Source: Anas platyrhynchos (taxonomy: Eukaryota; Chordata; Aves; Anseriformes; Anatidae). From it: 64,000 nt of DNA. Positions 54,401 through 64,000 of the stretch are shown here, piece after piece. Location of the stretch: contig NC_092597.1 in the NCBI RefSeq assembly GCF_047663525.1, positions 23,442,501-23,506,500 on the forward strand. The letters run 5' to 3'. Numbering within the stretch: the first letter of the stretch is position 1; every line of letters begins with the position of its first letter. The notes beneath the pieces are model-generated. The model was not told the origin of the DNA, made no database searches, and was given only the letters and a program-made list of their open reading frames with translations. A program made the position numbers and the translations under genes.

Positions 54401-57400
54401 ATCTTGATCTATGCTTGTAGTTATCAAGGTGGTACACTTGGGTGATACCCTCCTGGGAGATGCATTTTGAGAGAAGAAAGGTCAGAGGTGGTAAGTTTGG
54501 TAAACCAAGGACTAGCGTTTAGATTCTGCTTCCTGTGAGTCTGTTTTATATACTGTATATGAATTAGATGTAACATAGTACAGTATTGCAGTATACCAAA
54601 ACATTTTTAATAGTTAAAATGTTTAATAACTTTTAGCATGTGTTGCTAACAAATGCCAACTATATAGTGTGTTACGTGGTAAATGCACATTGTTCCTGCA
54701 TCATAAACTGGCAAATTCTGGTGGTACTGAGGTTAAAGTTTCCCAGAGATGCTCAGTAGGAGCCATAACGAAAATGTGGGACGTCCTGACTCTGCCTTAT
54801 CCTCGGCTTCCTTCGTGTGCCTCATTTCCTTCTCCCCAATGATCTGAGCATAGGATAGTGGAAATTATTTTGTGTTCCTAATACTGTTGTTCATGCACTT
54901 CAGCTCCTCATACAGCCAAGTGCAGCTGGCATAATTTACCTGCTTTGATTTCCACTGAAGATTACAGTGTGTGTACTGTAAGGGTTGGTGTAAAAATAGC
55001 ATGTAGGTAAAGAAGTGCTGCGTAGAGAAGACTGTGTGAGCTCTGAGCACTGCATTATTCATCTGCACTGGCCTGATTCGCTCTGAAGATTCAGCTCATG
55101 CATCCCTCCACTGATGGCAAGGAAAATGGGGAGAGGAAACCTGCTAGACACAGGTCCTCGAACAGGAATATTCACGAACTGGGGCAGGAGCATCAGTTCT
55201 GTCCTTCCTTCCCCTTCTTTCTATGGACTTTTGCTAGCAGGACTAGAAATTTCATCTGTGGTAGTGAAACTTTGCCTGTGGTAGTGAAAAGATGGAAAAT
55301 GAGCGTGTTAGATAGCTTCCTTTGCAGTGGGAATTAGAGAGGGAAACAAGTAATAACTTATTTCCTTACTTTTTGAGGGCCTCGCAAATTGCCATGATAA
55401 CCATGTTACAGGGAATCAGTGGGGTACAGCATTATTTCCATACCGCTTACTGATACTCCTCTGAGATCCTGCAGCGTGGCAAAGGTGGTAATTTTAGTAT
55501 TTTTGTGTGTCAGCATTTTGCTTTTCCTTGAAAACAAAAATTTATTTCCTTTACGTGGCCATCTCCAGATCTCTATCCTTTCCAACGGCAATGGAAAGCA
55601 GCAGAGAGCAGCAGCAGACTGCTCTGAGACAATTGTTCCTGCACTTGTAGCACACAGCCAGCCTGGAAGTCTGTGGCACTGAAGAAGGATGTTTCCCCTG
55701 CACAAATAAAAATAGAATTTATAGAAGTCAAGGGCTTTGTGATCCTCCTGTAATTAAAGAACTGGTATATTGCTCCCTTGCAGAATTTGAATATTAAGTC
55801 ATTGTAGATAGAAAATAACTTCCAGTGCATAATTATAAATAGGAAATTCATGCATATTTCTTGCTGACAGCACGTCAGCTGGATTTAGTGGAGAAAACTG
55901 GATTGCTTCATTATTTTATTCCTTTGGAATTCTTGCACTTCTTGTGTCAGAAAGTTTTAAAGAAGAGATTCTTTGGATGATTACTGAACTTTAAGAATAT
56001 TTTATGAGATATTAAAAATACCTGTGTTTTGCTACCCATTTTCCCCCCAACACTGAGGGAAAATATAGATTTATTTAATTATACCAGAAATTCTGGAGGG
56101 TGATTAACTTAGTTACAAACAGTGCAGGTAGAATGGAAATCTCTTATGAAAGATGGGTTCTAAAGAAATATGTAGCAAAAACAAACCTGTATCCAGACAC
56201 ACATACTTGATGCACTTTACTTCATAAGATATAAAAAACTTAAAGTTTGATTACATCTGCATCAACACAAACCAGAATGGGGGATTAAGGTTATGATTAG
56301 CCCTGGAAAAGCTACATAATATTTATGCAAATTTGGCAAATTGGGTTGGTTTTCCCCATAGTCTTGTAAATGAAAAAGACATTTTAGAAAAATTGCAGTT
56401 CCATACAAATTCTATGATTTTGTATCCTATTCTTTAAAATTTAATAGAAAATGAATCTGATTGAAATGAACCTGATTGAAAGGTATACAGGGACCTCAGG
56501 TAAAAGGCTCATTTGAACAGAAGGAAGTCCATGTGGGCAGCACCAATTCCTCAGATATTTAGGAGCTGGGGCTCTATTAATTTATAGTGTAGGAACTAAA
56601 TTATGAAGTTATTGAACAGAGATAAAATTTATCTCTGCTAATGGCCATTGAAAGATTGTGGTTTTTCTTTTTTCCCCCTCGAGCTCAAACAATGTCGAAT
56701 TCTGATGTGAGGAAGCTTGAAGATGGTTCAGAATTAAATCAAATGCACATTCCATTTTTCCCCCTCAAAATTGATAATATAAGTCAAACAGTTCAGTTTG
56801 TCATACATGATAATGTGAGAGATTGTGATAAAATGCACAGATCCATAGCCTACAATTGAGATTAATGCTCTGAACTGAGCAGCGAAGTGTTGTGCTGCTG
56901 CACTGTGCCAAGCAGAGCGCCTTCTCACTAACTTCTGTCAAAAATAAGCTATTTTATATTATTTTTTATACCCATTCTTGGTGCTGCTGAGGAAGCCGGG
57001 CTTAAGCATTTATCAAGGACTTGCCTCCCTGGGGCTATGGTTTGTAGCAGTCTGTTTTGAAATGGCTGGTCTTCTGAAGAGCCATGTAAAAAAACCTTGG
57101 ATGAATGCCTTTTACCTGGACATTGGTATGAGGTATTTACAGAATTAGAGTTCTGCTAATTTAGACCAAGAGCAATAGGAGCGATAAGCACGAGCCTCTT
57201 TGCAGGGCCCCATTTACTCTTTGACCTTGGGGTCTGTTTCATTTTAGGGCAAGGATGTAGCCCCAAAGTGGAAACAGGGCTGCGAAGAATGGCTTGAGGA
57301 GCCCATGTTTGGATTTTTATGTACTGAGGGGAAGAATCTCGGTCTAAATAATCCAAAGGCAAAAGCCTCGCGAGTTCCTATGGAAGCTCTGCCACCTGAG

Positions 57401-57529
57401 CAGCCCCCATTACTTTACATTCTGCAGGCCAGCAGCGCTGGACATTTCCCAAACTTCTTAATTAAGGCAGGAGCCCCGATATGTTTGCCGTGCTGCCTCA
57501 GGAAGAGTTTTCCCGTTGGAACCGAGGGC
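48481..57529. other. Intergenic, C15orf61 to MAP2K5
   Basis: Nine kilobases with no supported gene. It contains a T run at 48612-48627, an AT dinucleotide run at about 51399-51412, a repeat remnant at 54178-54206, and stretches rich in ATTA/TAAT-type motifs (50930-51150 and 52600-53160) that could be regulatory. Open frames up to 122 codons (for example 51369-51737 minus, 53149-53499 minus) match nothing I know and overlap open frames on the other strand. Confidence 0.65.
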
Positions 57530-57573
57530 GAACACGGCCCCGTACCCCCCTCAGCGGGACCGCCACCACCCCC

Positions 57574-57634
57574 CTCCCGCAACATGGCGCCGCCTCCGCG
57601 CCCTCCTCCTCCCGCAACATGGCGCCGCCTCCGC
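57574..57634 (+). repeat. 26-bp perfect direct repeat, YY1-like
   Basis: Copies at 57574-57599 and 57609-57634 are identical and include ATGGCGCCGCCTCCGC. YY1 sites of the form AAnATGGCGnC near start sites are known to direct TATA-less initiation. The period is 35 bases. Confidence 0.85.
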
Positions 57635-57830
57635 TCCTTCCTCCTCCTCCTCCTCTTTATTTTTTATGATTATTCCGCCCCCCTTCTCTCCTCCCGGCGT
57701 CTCCGTTTTGGTTCCGGGGCAGCGGGGCGGCCCTGAGTCCTTCCTGCGGGCGGGGAGGGGCGGAGGCTGCCCGGCTCCAGCCCCGGCCCCGGCCCCGGCG
57801 GGCAGCCCCCCGCCGCCGGCCCGCCGCAGC

Positions 57831-57836
57831 ATGTGA
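57831..57836 (+). promoter_or_regulatory. MAP2K5: ATG-TGA start-stop element upstream of MAP2K5 start
   Basis: An ATG immediately followed by TGA lies 16 bases before the predicted MAP2K5 start at 57853, with A at -3 (GCAGCATGTGA). If it is in the transcript, it is a minimal upstream open frame. Such elements are known to hold initiating ribosomes and lower downstream translation. Confidence 0.6.
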
Positions 57837-57852
57837 GCCCGGCGGGGCGGGG

Positions 57853-57987
57853 ATGCTCTGGCTGCTCTGCGGCCCCTCCAGCGCCATGGAGAGCCAGGTG
57901 CTGGTCATCCGCATCAAGATCCCCGACGGCGGGGCCGTGGACTGGACCGTCCACTCGGCGCCTCAGCTGCTCTTCAGGGATGTGCTG
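57853..57987 (+). CDS. MAP2K5: MAP2K5 (MEK5) exon 1
   Basis: 45 codons up to a GTGAGC donor at 57988: MLWLLCGPSSAMESQVLVIR, IKIPDGGAVDWTVHSAPQLL, FRDVL. This is the N-terminus of MEK5, the dual-specificity kinase that phosphorylates ERK5. The segment starts the PB1 domain (first strand VLVIRIKIP), through which MEK5 binds MEKK2/3 and ERK5. A second in-frame Met at residue 12 (57886) has a stronger start context (GCGCCATGG) than the first (G at -3, C at +4). The kinase domain lies beyond the window. Confidence 0.97.
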
Positions 57988-60900
57988 GTGAGCGCCGCCA
58001 AAGGGAGGGGGACGCGGCGGCTCTTGGGGGGGGTCTGTGCTGGGGGGCTCTAACGGGGAAATAACCCTCTGGGTCTTAGGAAGGGTCTCATGGCAGTGGG
58101 TTTTAGGGGAGGTGATGCTGCCCCGAAGAGGGGCTCGCAGCCAAGAGGCCGTGCTGCAGAGCAGTGCGCAGTTAAAGGCCCCAGTCGTGTCCCACGGGAA
58201 CCCTCCAAGGGTTTGGTCCTGCCCTACACACAGCGTCCCCCTGCTAGCACGACATGAGGTGATCGTGAGGTGTTGCTTGGGATCGACTGGGAAAGTTGTC
58301 ATGTGGAAATCAGTGTCAGCTCGGGTGTGGGAGCTGTGTGCCCCGCACATGGTGCTGTGGGTTTGTTGCCTCTCTTGGCCCTGAGCTGCCCCACAGCCTC
58401 CCGAGGTCTCCCTTGTGCCCCGCAGAGTTGCAGAAGCTCCTCCATCCCCGCCCAGGTAATCCCTTTGCACCTGTTGCAGGTGTTGTGGGCATGGCTTTGG
58501 AAAAGCGTTTTTGCTTTTCAGTGCTCAGCCTTGTTGCTTCAGCACAAAAGCAGCTGGAGTTATGCACACCTTAAATGTGGGCTGTACAGTCTGTTTAGCA
58601 AGTGGGGCTGAAAAAGAAGAGCTATTTAAGCTTGAACTGCCTTGCAGTAGGAATCAGCTTATGATTTACTTGGTTTGGGGTAGCAGTGAGGTCTGGGGAT
58701 CAGAGTCTGAAGCTGGAGGGGTGTTGAGGCAGCACAGCCGTAGCACGGTGGTCAGGTCCCATTGTACGTGTGAGGCTCTGCGGTGCTGTGGTGGTGCTTA
58801 CGGCTGCTCCCTCAGGCAGCGGCTGTGGCCAGTGTGTGACTTTGTGACCTGAAGTTAAAATGAAACTGTGCTCAGTTGTGACACGACACTAAGAGCATAT
58901 GTTTTGAAGCTGGATCTCAACGAAGCAGAAGTACAATAGCACAGTTGCTCAAGGAGCTTTATCTCCCCTAATTTTTAAGTTGGATTGGGGTGAAGGACTG
59001 AACCTGGGTCTAGTGAGGTACCCACAACCTTGCCCTGCTGCAAATTTGAGTACCTACCTCCAGCACACTCAAAGAGCCTGGCAGAGCCTTTGGCATCTGA
59101 ACTGCTTCTAAGAGTCGTGATCGATGGACCACAAGGACTTCAAGGGGCACCTGAGGTCATCAGCACCTGCAGTAATCTCCAGTCACGTGGAAGTGATGCT
59201 TCCCGAGAGTGTGGCCACGCTAAGTGTGAAAGAAATGAATCAGGGAGCATGTGTCAGGCCAGTCTTCAGCTTGGCACATCTCTGGTCAGTGAGGACTCTA
59301 CTGCAAATACTTTTGGAGAGATGGTTGTGTGAGGGATCTGACATACAATACGAACGACAAGTCGAAGTGAAGGGACTGTGATCTAACAGTGGTTGCACAG
59401 AGCATTCTCCTTGCTGCTAGATGGGCAGTTCCTGTGATCAGCAAGTTTAGGGTTAGTTACATGAATCATCCGTGCTCAAAAGCCAAGAACCGTAGGCAGG
59501 CTTGGCTAATGCAATGCTGGTCTTATTCTGTCTTATTCTGCATCACTGTTGAAGTCATGTGGAGAAATTGGAGGCTTCTGATTCTTCCCCTTCCACACAG
59601 ATTTTGATGCTTATCTCAGTTTATTTGTAGCCAGCTAGCAGTCCTATTTCATATCCCACTCACTGGTGGAACAGAGTGAGTTGTTCCTGGGTTAAAACAT
59701 CCCAACTGTTTGTCGAGGGAGAGTGAATGGATTTTTGCATCAGGTCACATCTGTGTCAGTGATGATGATTTTCGGTTTTCAGAGCTATATCCACAGTACC
59801 TCTGCCCTCACCAGCAGTGTACAGCAGGACACACCGTGGTGACACATCTTGGCCATGGTAGGAAGGAGTTCAGTAAGGTCTGAGTTGTCTCAAGGCCCTC
59901 GTTTGTTTAAGTGATTGTGTTTGAGGAGCTGCCCTCACAGCATGCGTGTGTATTTAATTTATATGCTGCCTTCAGAAATTAAATGAAATAAGGCTCAGTG
60001 CGCTGAAGCGTGGTAGATCTGGCACCACCTGTGGCTGGAGAGGGCGGGACTGAGGCTGGCCCAGAGTCTTTTGCTGTCCTGCCTTTCATTGTGATTTTCA
60101 CTCACCTTGTAGGCAATTACAGAGGGTTTTATGTTCGAGTACCAATTAAAGATAGCACTGAGAATCAAAACATTCCCTACTAAGGAAAATTACTGAACAG
60201 TAATAATGTGGTCAGACCCCACCATTTCCCGTACTGCCCGGCTGTCTCCAAGCAGCAGGCACAGGAGCTCCAGGTACCCTTTTTCTCCCAGCTCATGGTT
60301 TTCCTGCGGAGCAATGGCTCATTGGGAAGTGAGCGTACCTGATAGCCAGATCCAAAAATCAGGTGTTTTCCCCCAGATCTGCAGCTGAGGGCTGGGGGAA
60401 GCTGTATAGGAAGGTTGTTTTTCCTTCTTTTAAGGCAAGTCCACCTTTTGTTTTGTATTGAGAAAACCCCATAGAATTACCTTTGAGAACACACAATTTT
60501 TTTTAAATGTGATTTTTATTAATTTAGCATCTTAGAAGTATCAACAGCCTTGCAAATACAAATTAATTCATATTTTTTTCAGCGAGGAAGCTGTGATATT
60601 ATCACAAAGTACACTGTCCGTAGCCATGGGATAACCTGGGATAACCTCTTGGTAGCTGTAGGGTTGGAGTCCGAGAGTCTGATGCCCAGTGCAGTGCCTT
60701 ATGCACTAAATGACACTTTTCTATTTATTTTATTTTATTTTATTTTATTTTTTTAAGTTTTCAGCTGCTCTAATTTTGCCCTGTGGAGGAGCCCTTACAG
60801 GTCACCACGCCGTGTAGTGGGGTTGCGCAGCCCTGGGAGCGGCGCTGCCGGCGTGTTTGGGTTGGGCATTTGCCTGATTACTTTCCTGAAGTGGGTGCTA

Positions 60901-63801
60901 AGAGCTGTTCTTCATAATGTCACTTCAAATATGTCCTGCGTGTAGCAGCTCTGCAGACCTGTAAGTTACCAGTAAACAGATTTATTTTAAAGGCGCTGCT
61001 AAATGAATTACAATGAGCTTGGTTTTTTCATCAGGCTGTCTGGACTCATTTGCCCGAGCTGTCACTGGAGCATTTAAGCACTCGGTGTTAATTCAGGATA
61101 ACTCCGTGATGTCATACTGAGACAAGACCAATTTCAACTGATAAGAGAACGGGGCCCCCGCCTTCAATATTTACCCTGTTATTAAAAGCAGAGCTTTCAC
61201 ATTTTCTGCTCCCTCACCCAAGATAAGTGCTCCGCAGCTATTCTAGAGAGCGGATTTGACGGAATTCCTTTTTGGCTGCCTTTCCCTGCTACTGCTCGTT
61301 GCTGTTGGAGGCTTTTCAGACTGTCAGAAGCTATCACACGTGAGCCCACTTGAGAAATTGTTTACAAGTCACAATATTTTATTCCTCGTGATCTCTGTTG
61401 TGGTAGTAGAAAACCACCGCGCACAATCTGTTGAAATTTCGAGTAATCCTTTAAGCTCGGGTCACTGTGAGGTCTGCTGGAGGGCAGAGCCTGGAAGGCA
61501 GCTGATGAAAATCCTGCGGTAGGAACAGGGTGGAGGTGGCATTTCCCTCCCTCCCACCCCCTGCGAGGCTGCCTTGGGTGCCGTGGTTTGACAGAGGTAC
61601 TGAAAGTCTTCCAGAGCAAAGTTTTTGTGCTTGTTGGTAGGGTTGTCTCTTTAACTACTTAGTGTAAGGCAGAATTATGGTGAACAGCTCTTAAATTGAT
61701 GTACTTGGTTGCTACAATTTTTTTAAAGAAGTCTCAATGCATAGAAAAAATTATTTTGAATAAAAAAATATTGTAGAGGAATTTCCCATCACTGCTACAG
61801 TGCTGGTGCAGCTCTGAGAGCCTTGGGGCTGTCCTAGCAGACATTTGGGGCCTCCAGAAGTGTTTCTTGCTGTGGCATATTTACACTCCTCTCAACTACA
61901 ATTTGTAAACATCCCAAAATCGGGTTTATTTTCTGATACCAACTTTTAAATCCGTGTAATGGAAATGTCTGTGTGCCCGCACACGAATGTTTTACAAGTA
62001 GCTTAAACCTAATGCAATTAAAGTGTGTTTGCTGAGGAATTTTCAACGTTTAACTAAATAGATTTAGAAATAATTAGTTAACAGCACAGTCTTCTGGTTA
62101 GGCAAGACTTTAATTTCTTGTTAGGGACAGAGGGTACAGCATGTCTGGCTTTTGACAGAGTATCTACAGAGCTGTCGAACCGTGCAGAACTATTTAAATG
62201 GAAGAATTTTGATTAATACGGCATTGCTTTGGGTCTTTTTATGGTTGCGTAGGTTTACAATGTATATCATTGGGGAAGCTGCACTGCACATCTTTTGTCT
62301 TTTTGTATACAATTAATAGTTTAAATTACTGTTCATTTATTTTAACATCTGAAATGGGAAAGTTTTTAGGAATATTATTTGCTTCAGTTAGCCCTGTGGA
62401 AATCTTTGTCGCTTTCGCTGCCTTCTCATTATATTAATTGTGTCTCTTTAACATTGCACAGAATGTTTAATTTCCTGTTTTCAGATGAAAAAATAGAGAA
62501 AACAGAAGTGACAGGACAATGATTCCTAAAGCTTTGATACGGGGGAGTGCTTAGCGCCCCAAGATGCTCACAGTGTACGTACCACAATAAATATTTTTGT
62601 TCATTAATTTCTAATCACTTTGTGACACTGTCAGCGGAGAGGCTGCCTGACATGAGAAATCAGGCAGCAGGAAGGAGAAAACCATGCTGTGCATTTCTGC
62701 CGTGCCCCGACATGACATATTGCAGCCTCGCCGAGGCTGACAGCAGCACATACGCCGGGAGGCCGGGATGCCTTAAATCTGAGCACATTTCACTGGGTTT
62801 TCAGGGAGTGCTGTGTGTAAAGTCTTTAAGGAAAAAAAAAACAGCACACCAAACTCTGCTCACCTCGGTTTAGTTGTACGGAAAAGGCTTGCATTTGACC
62901 CAAAGCAGCATTTTTGTGTGTAGTGTTCAGCGTGCAGCTTGCATCTTCCCTGGGATAACACCGAGGCTGAGGGCTGCCCGATGGGTTAGCACATTAACTG
63001 CTTCAGCTCTTTTAACTTTAATTCCTCCAGAGCTGCCAACTTATTCGAATCCAGCACTGAGGAAGTTTAAATTCTGGTTAAAAGTGCCAAGAGGCCCTGC
63101 AGACCTCCTGGTCTGTATGGTGGGCATGGATTTAGGGTGCATGGGTCTGCGAGGCAGCAGCAGGCAGCTCGGTGCGGCTGCTGGGTCCTGCTGCTTTCCT
63201 GGGCAGTTGTGGAGTGAAAGCAGCAAAAATCTCTTCGGGCTGTTTCAGTTCACGTGGGTGGCCCCAAAGCCACACAGAGCTGTGGTTGTTACCCTGCTGT
63301 TGGCGAGCCGTGGGCAGGACGGGCTGGAGGCGCGCAGCGAGGCTGCCTCGCAGTGCTGGGAAGGACCAAAATCCAGGAATCAAGGCAATGGGAGCAGAGA
63401 GACTGAGGCAGAAAACCTGCTTTCTCACTTAAAAAGCCATTCATAAACCTCTGCTTTTATGACTTATCTCCATGAGTTAGCTGGACGCTGTTCCATAACC
63501 CACGGACAAAATCGATCCTTTGCACCGCAGCAACAGACAGCACTGACTGCTCTGCGATTATGATTGAGCTGTTTAAAAAGGAGAAAAGGTATTCCTGGAG
63601 GTGATGTGCAAAGGAAAGAGAAGAGCGTGGTGATTCGTATTGATTTGTGTTGTATGCTAAAAAGTTGGTGATTTTGGGGGCAGTGGTGAGGAGCAGGACT
63701 TTGTCTTCTCCCTGCAGCCGGGGAACAATTAAGATGAATTACTCTACATCATCTCGGGCATCTCGCCTTTGAGGTGTAGCTCATTCTTCTTTACATTTCA
63801 G
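57988..63801 (+). other. MAP2K5: MAP2K5 intron 1
   Basis: A 5.8-kb phase-0 intron. The first part is still GC-rich. A (TTTTA)n-type microsatellite lies at 60722-60755. A block at 61010-61250 is of complex, non-repetitive sequence that looks like possible conserved non-coding DNA. A 190-codon open frame (62874-63446, non-ATG start) is not recognisable as protein. The acceptor is TTTCAG at 63796-63801. Confidence 0.75.
60722..60755. repeat. (TTTTA)n microsatellite
   Basis: About five TTTTA-type units plus a T run within MAP2K5 intron 1. Length is likely variable between individuals. Confidence 0.9.
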
Positions 63802-63850
63802 GACGTCATCGGTCAGGTTTTGCCGGATGCAACGACAACAGCGTTTGAGT
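63802..63850 (+). CDS. MAP2K5: MAP2K5 exon 2
   Basis: A 49-nt exon that encodes DVIGQVLPDATTTAFE plus T, ending at a GTAAGT donor at 63851. The match to MEK5 (FRDVL|DVIGQVLP...TTTAFE) continues the PB1 domain. The leftover T fits the Tyr codon that follows in the family. The rest of the gene lies downstream. Confidence 0.96.
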
Positions 63851-64000
63851 GTAAGTATGACTGGTATAAACCGTCTCTTTTGAGATGTTATAAGGTTGTC
63901 ATTTTTTACATAAATAATGTTTACGTTCATTATGTTACGGTTAAATATTTATGCCTTAATGCAAGTTTAATGATGATACTCGACTAAGTAATATTTTATT
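63851..64000 (+). other. MAP2K5: MAP2K5 intron 2 (start)
   Basis: The first 150 bases of intron 2, AT-rich, with nothing further recognised. Confidence 0.8.

Larger units (their letters stand above)
57530..58060 (+). promoter_or_regulatory. MAP2K5: CpG island promoter of MAP2K5
   Basis: A GC-rich, CpG-dense, TATA-less region around the first exon. Two copies of AACATGGCGCCGCCTCCGC, 35 bases apart, contain the CATGGCGCC core of YY1-like sites. CCCCGG repeats at about 57780-57800 suit Sp1-family binding. The transcription start is not fixed by sequence. Confidence 0.85.

Noticed and set aside
57305..57736. 143-codon open frame on the + strand before MAP2K5
   Set aside because: It spans promoter and possible 5' UTR, is Pro-rich from GC content, and matches no family. 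Part of it could at most be an upstream open frame.
57670..58470. 266-codon minus-strand open frame over MAP2K5 exon 1
   Set aside because: It is a shadow of GC-rich exon and promoter sequence, with no conserved domain.

Overview
The window is vertebrate nuclear DNA, almost certainly from a bird. It is AT-rich and mostly intronic or intergenic. The coding sequence is in short exons bounded by GT/AG splice sites, there are two CpG-island promoters, and the recognisable interspersed repeats are CR1 LINEs, including one clear 3' end with the avian ATTCTAT-type tail. Low repeat load and CR1 as the main repeat suggest an avian genome, possibly galliform. From established knowledge, the gene order matches human 15q23 and its chicken counterpart on chromosome 10.

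Three genes lie head-to-tail on the + strand. (1) Positions 1 to about 43,050 hold the 3' half of IQCH. Eleven exons can be placed (2840 to 42243), and the codon phase is consistent across every junction. They encode roughly the last 565 residues, which form a pre-ATP-grasp plus ATP-grasp-like module. The IQ motif and N-terminal half lie upstream of the window. (2) Positions 45,690 to about 48,480 hold the complete two-exon C15orf61 gene (152 residues), starting in a CpG island. (3) From about 57,530 to the window end lies the 5' end of MAP2K5 (MEK5): promoter CpG island, exon 1, a 5.8 kb first intron and exon 2. These exons encode the start of the PB1 domain. SKOR1 would be expected further downstream.

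The genes are not known to act in one pathway. IQCH is a sperm protein, C15orf61 is a small and probably mitochondrial protein, and MAP2K5 is the kinase that activates ERK5. The block is known for conserved synteny, and human MAP2K5 introns carry elements linked to SKOR1 regulation, so intronic DNA here may be regulatory.

I saw no exotic new system. The observations most worth checking are an ATG-TGA start-stop element just before the MAP2K5 start, a perfect 26-bp direct repeat carrying YY1-like sites in the MAP2K5 promoter, a G-rich homopurine tract ending at the C15orf61 start codon, a pair of adjacent perfect hairpins in an IQCH intron, a possible poison exon in the same intron, and recurring remnants of an old dispersed repeat.
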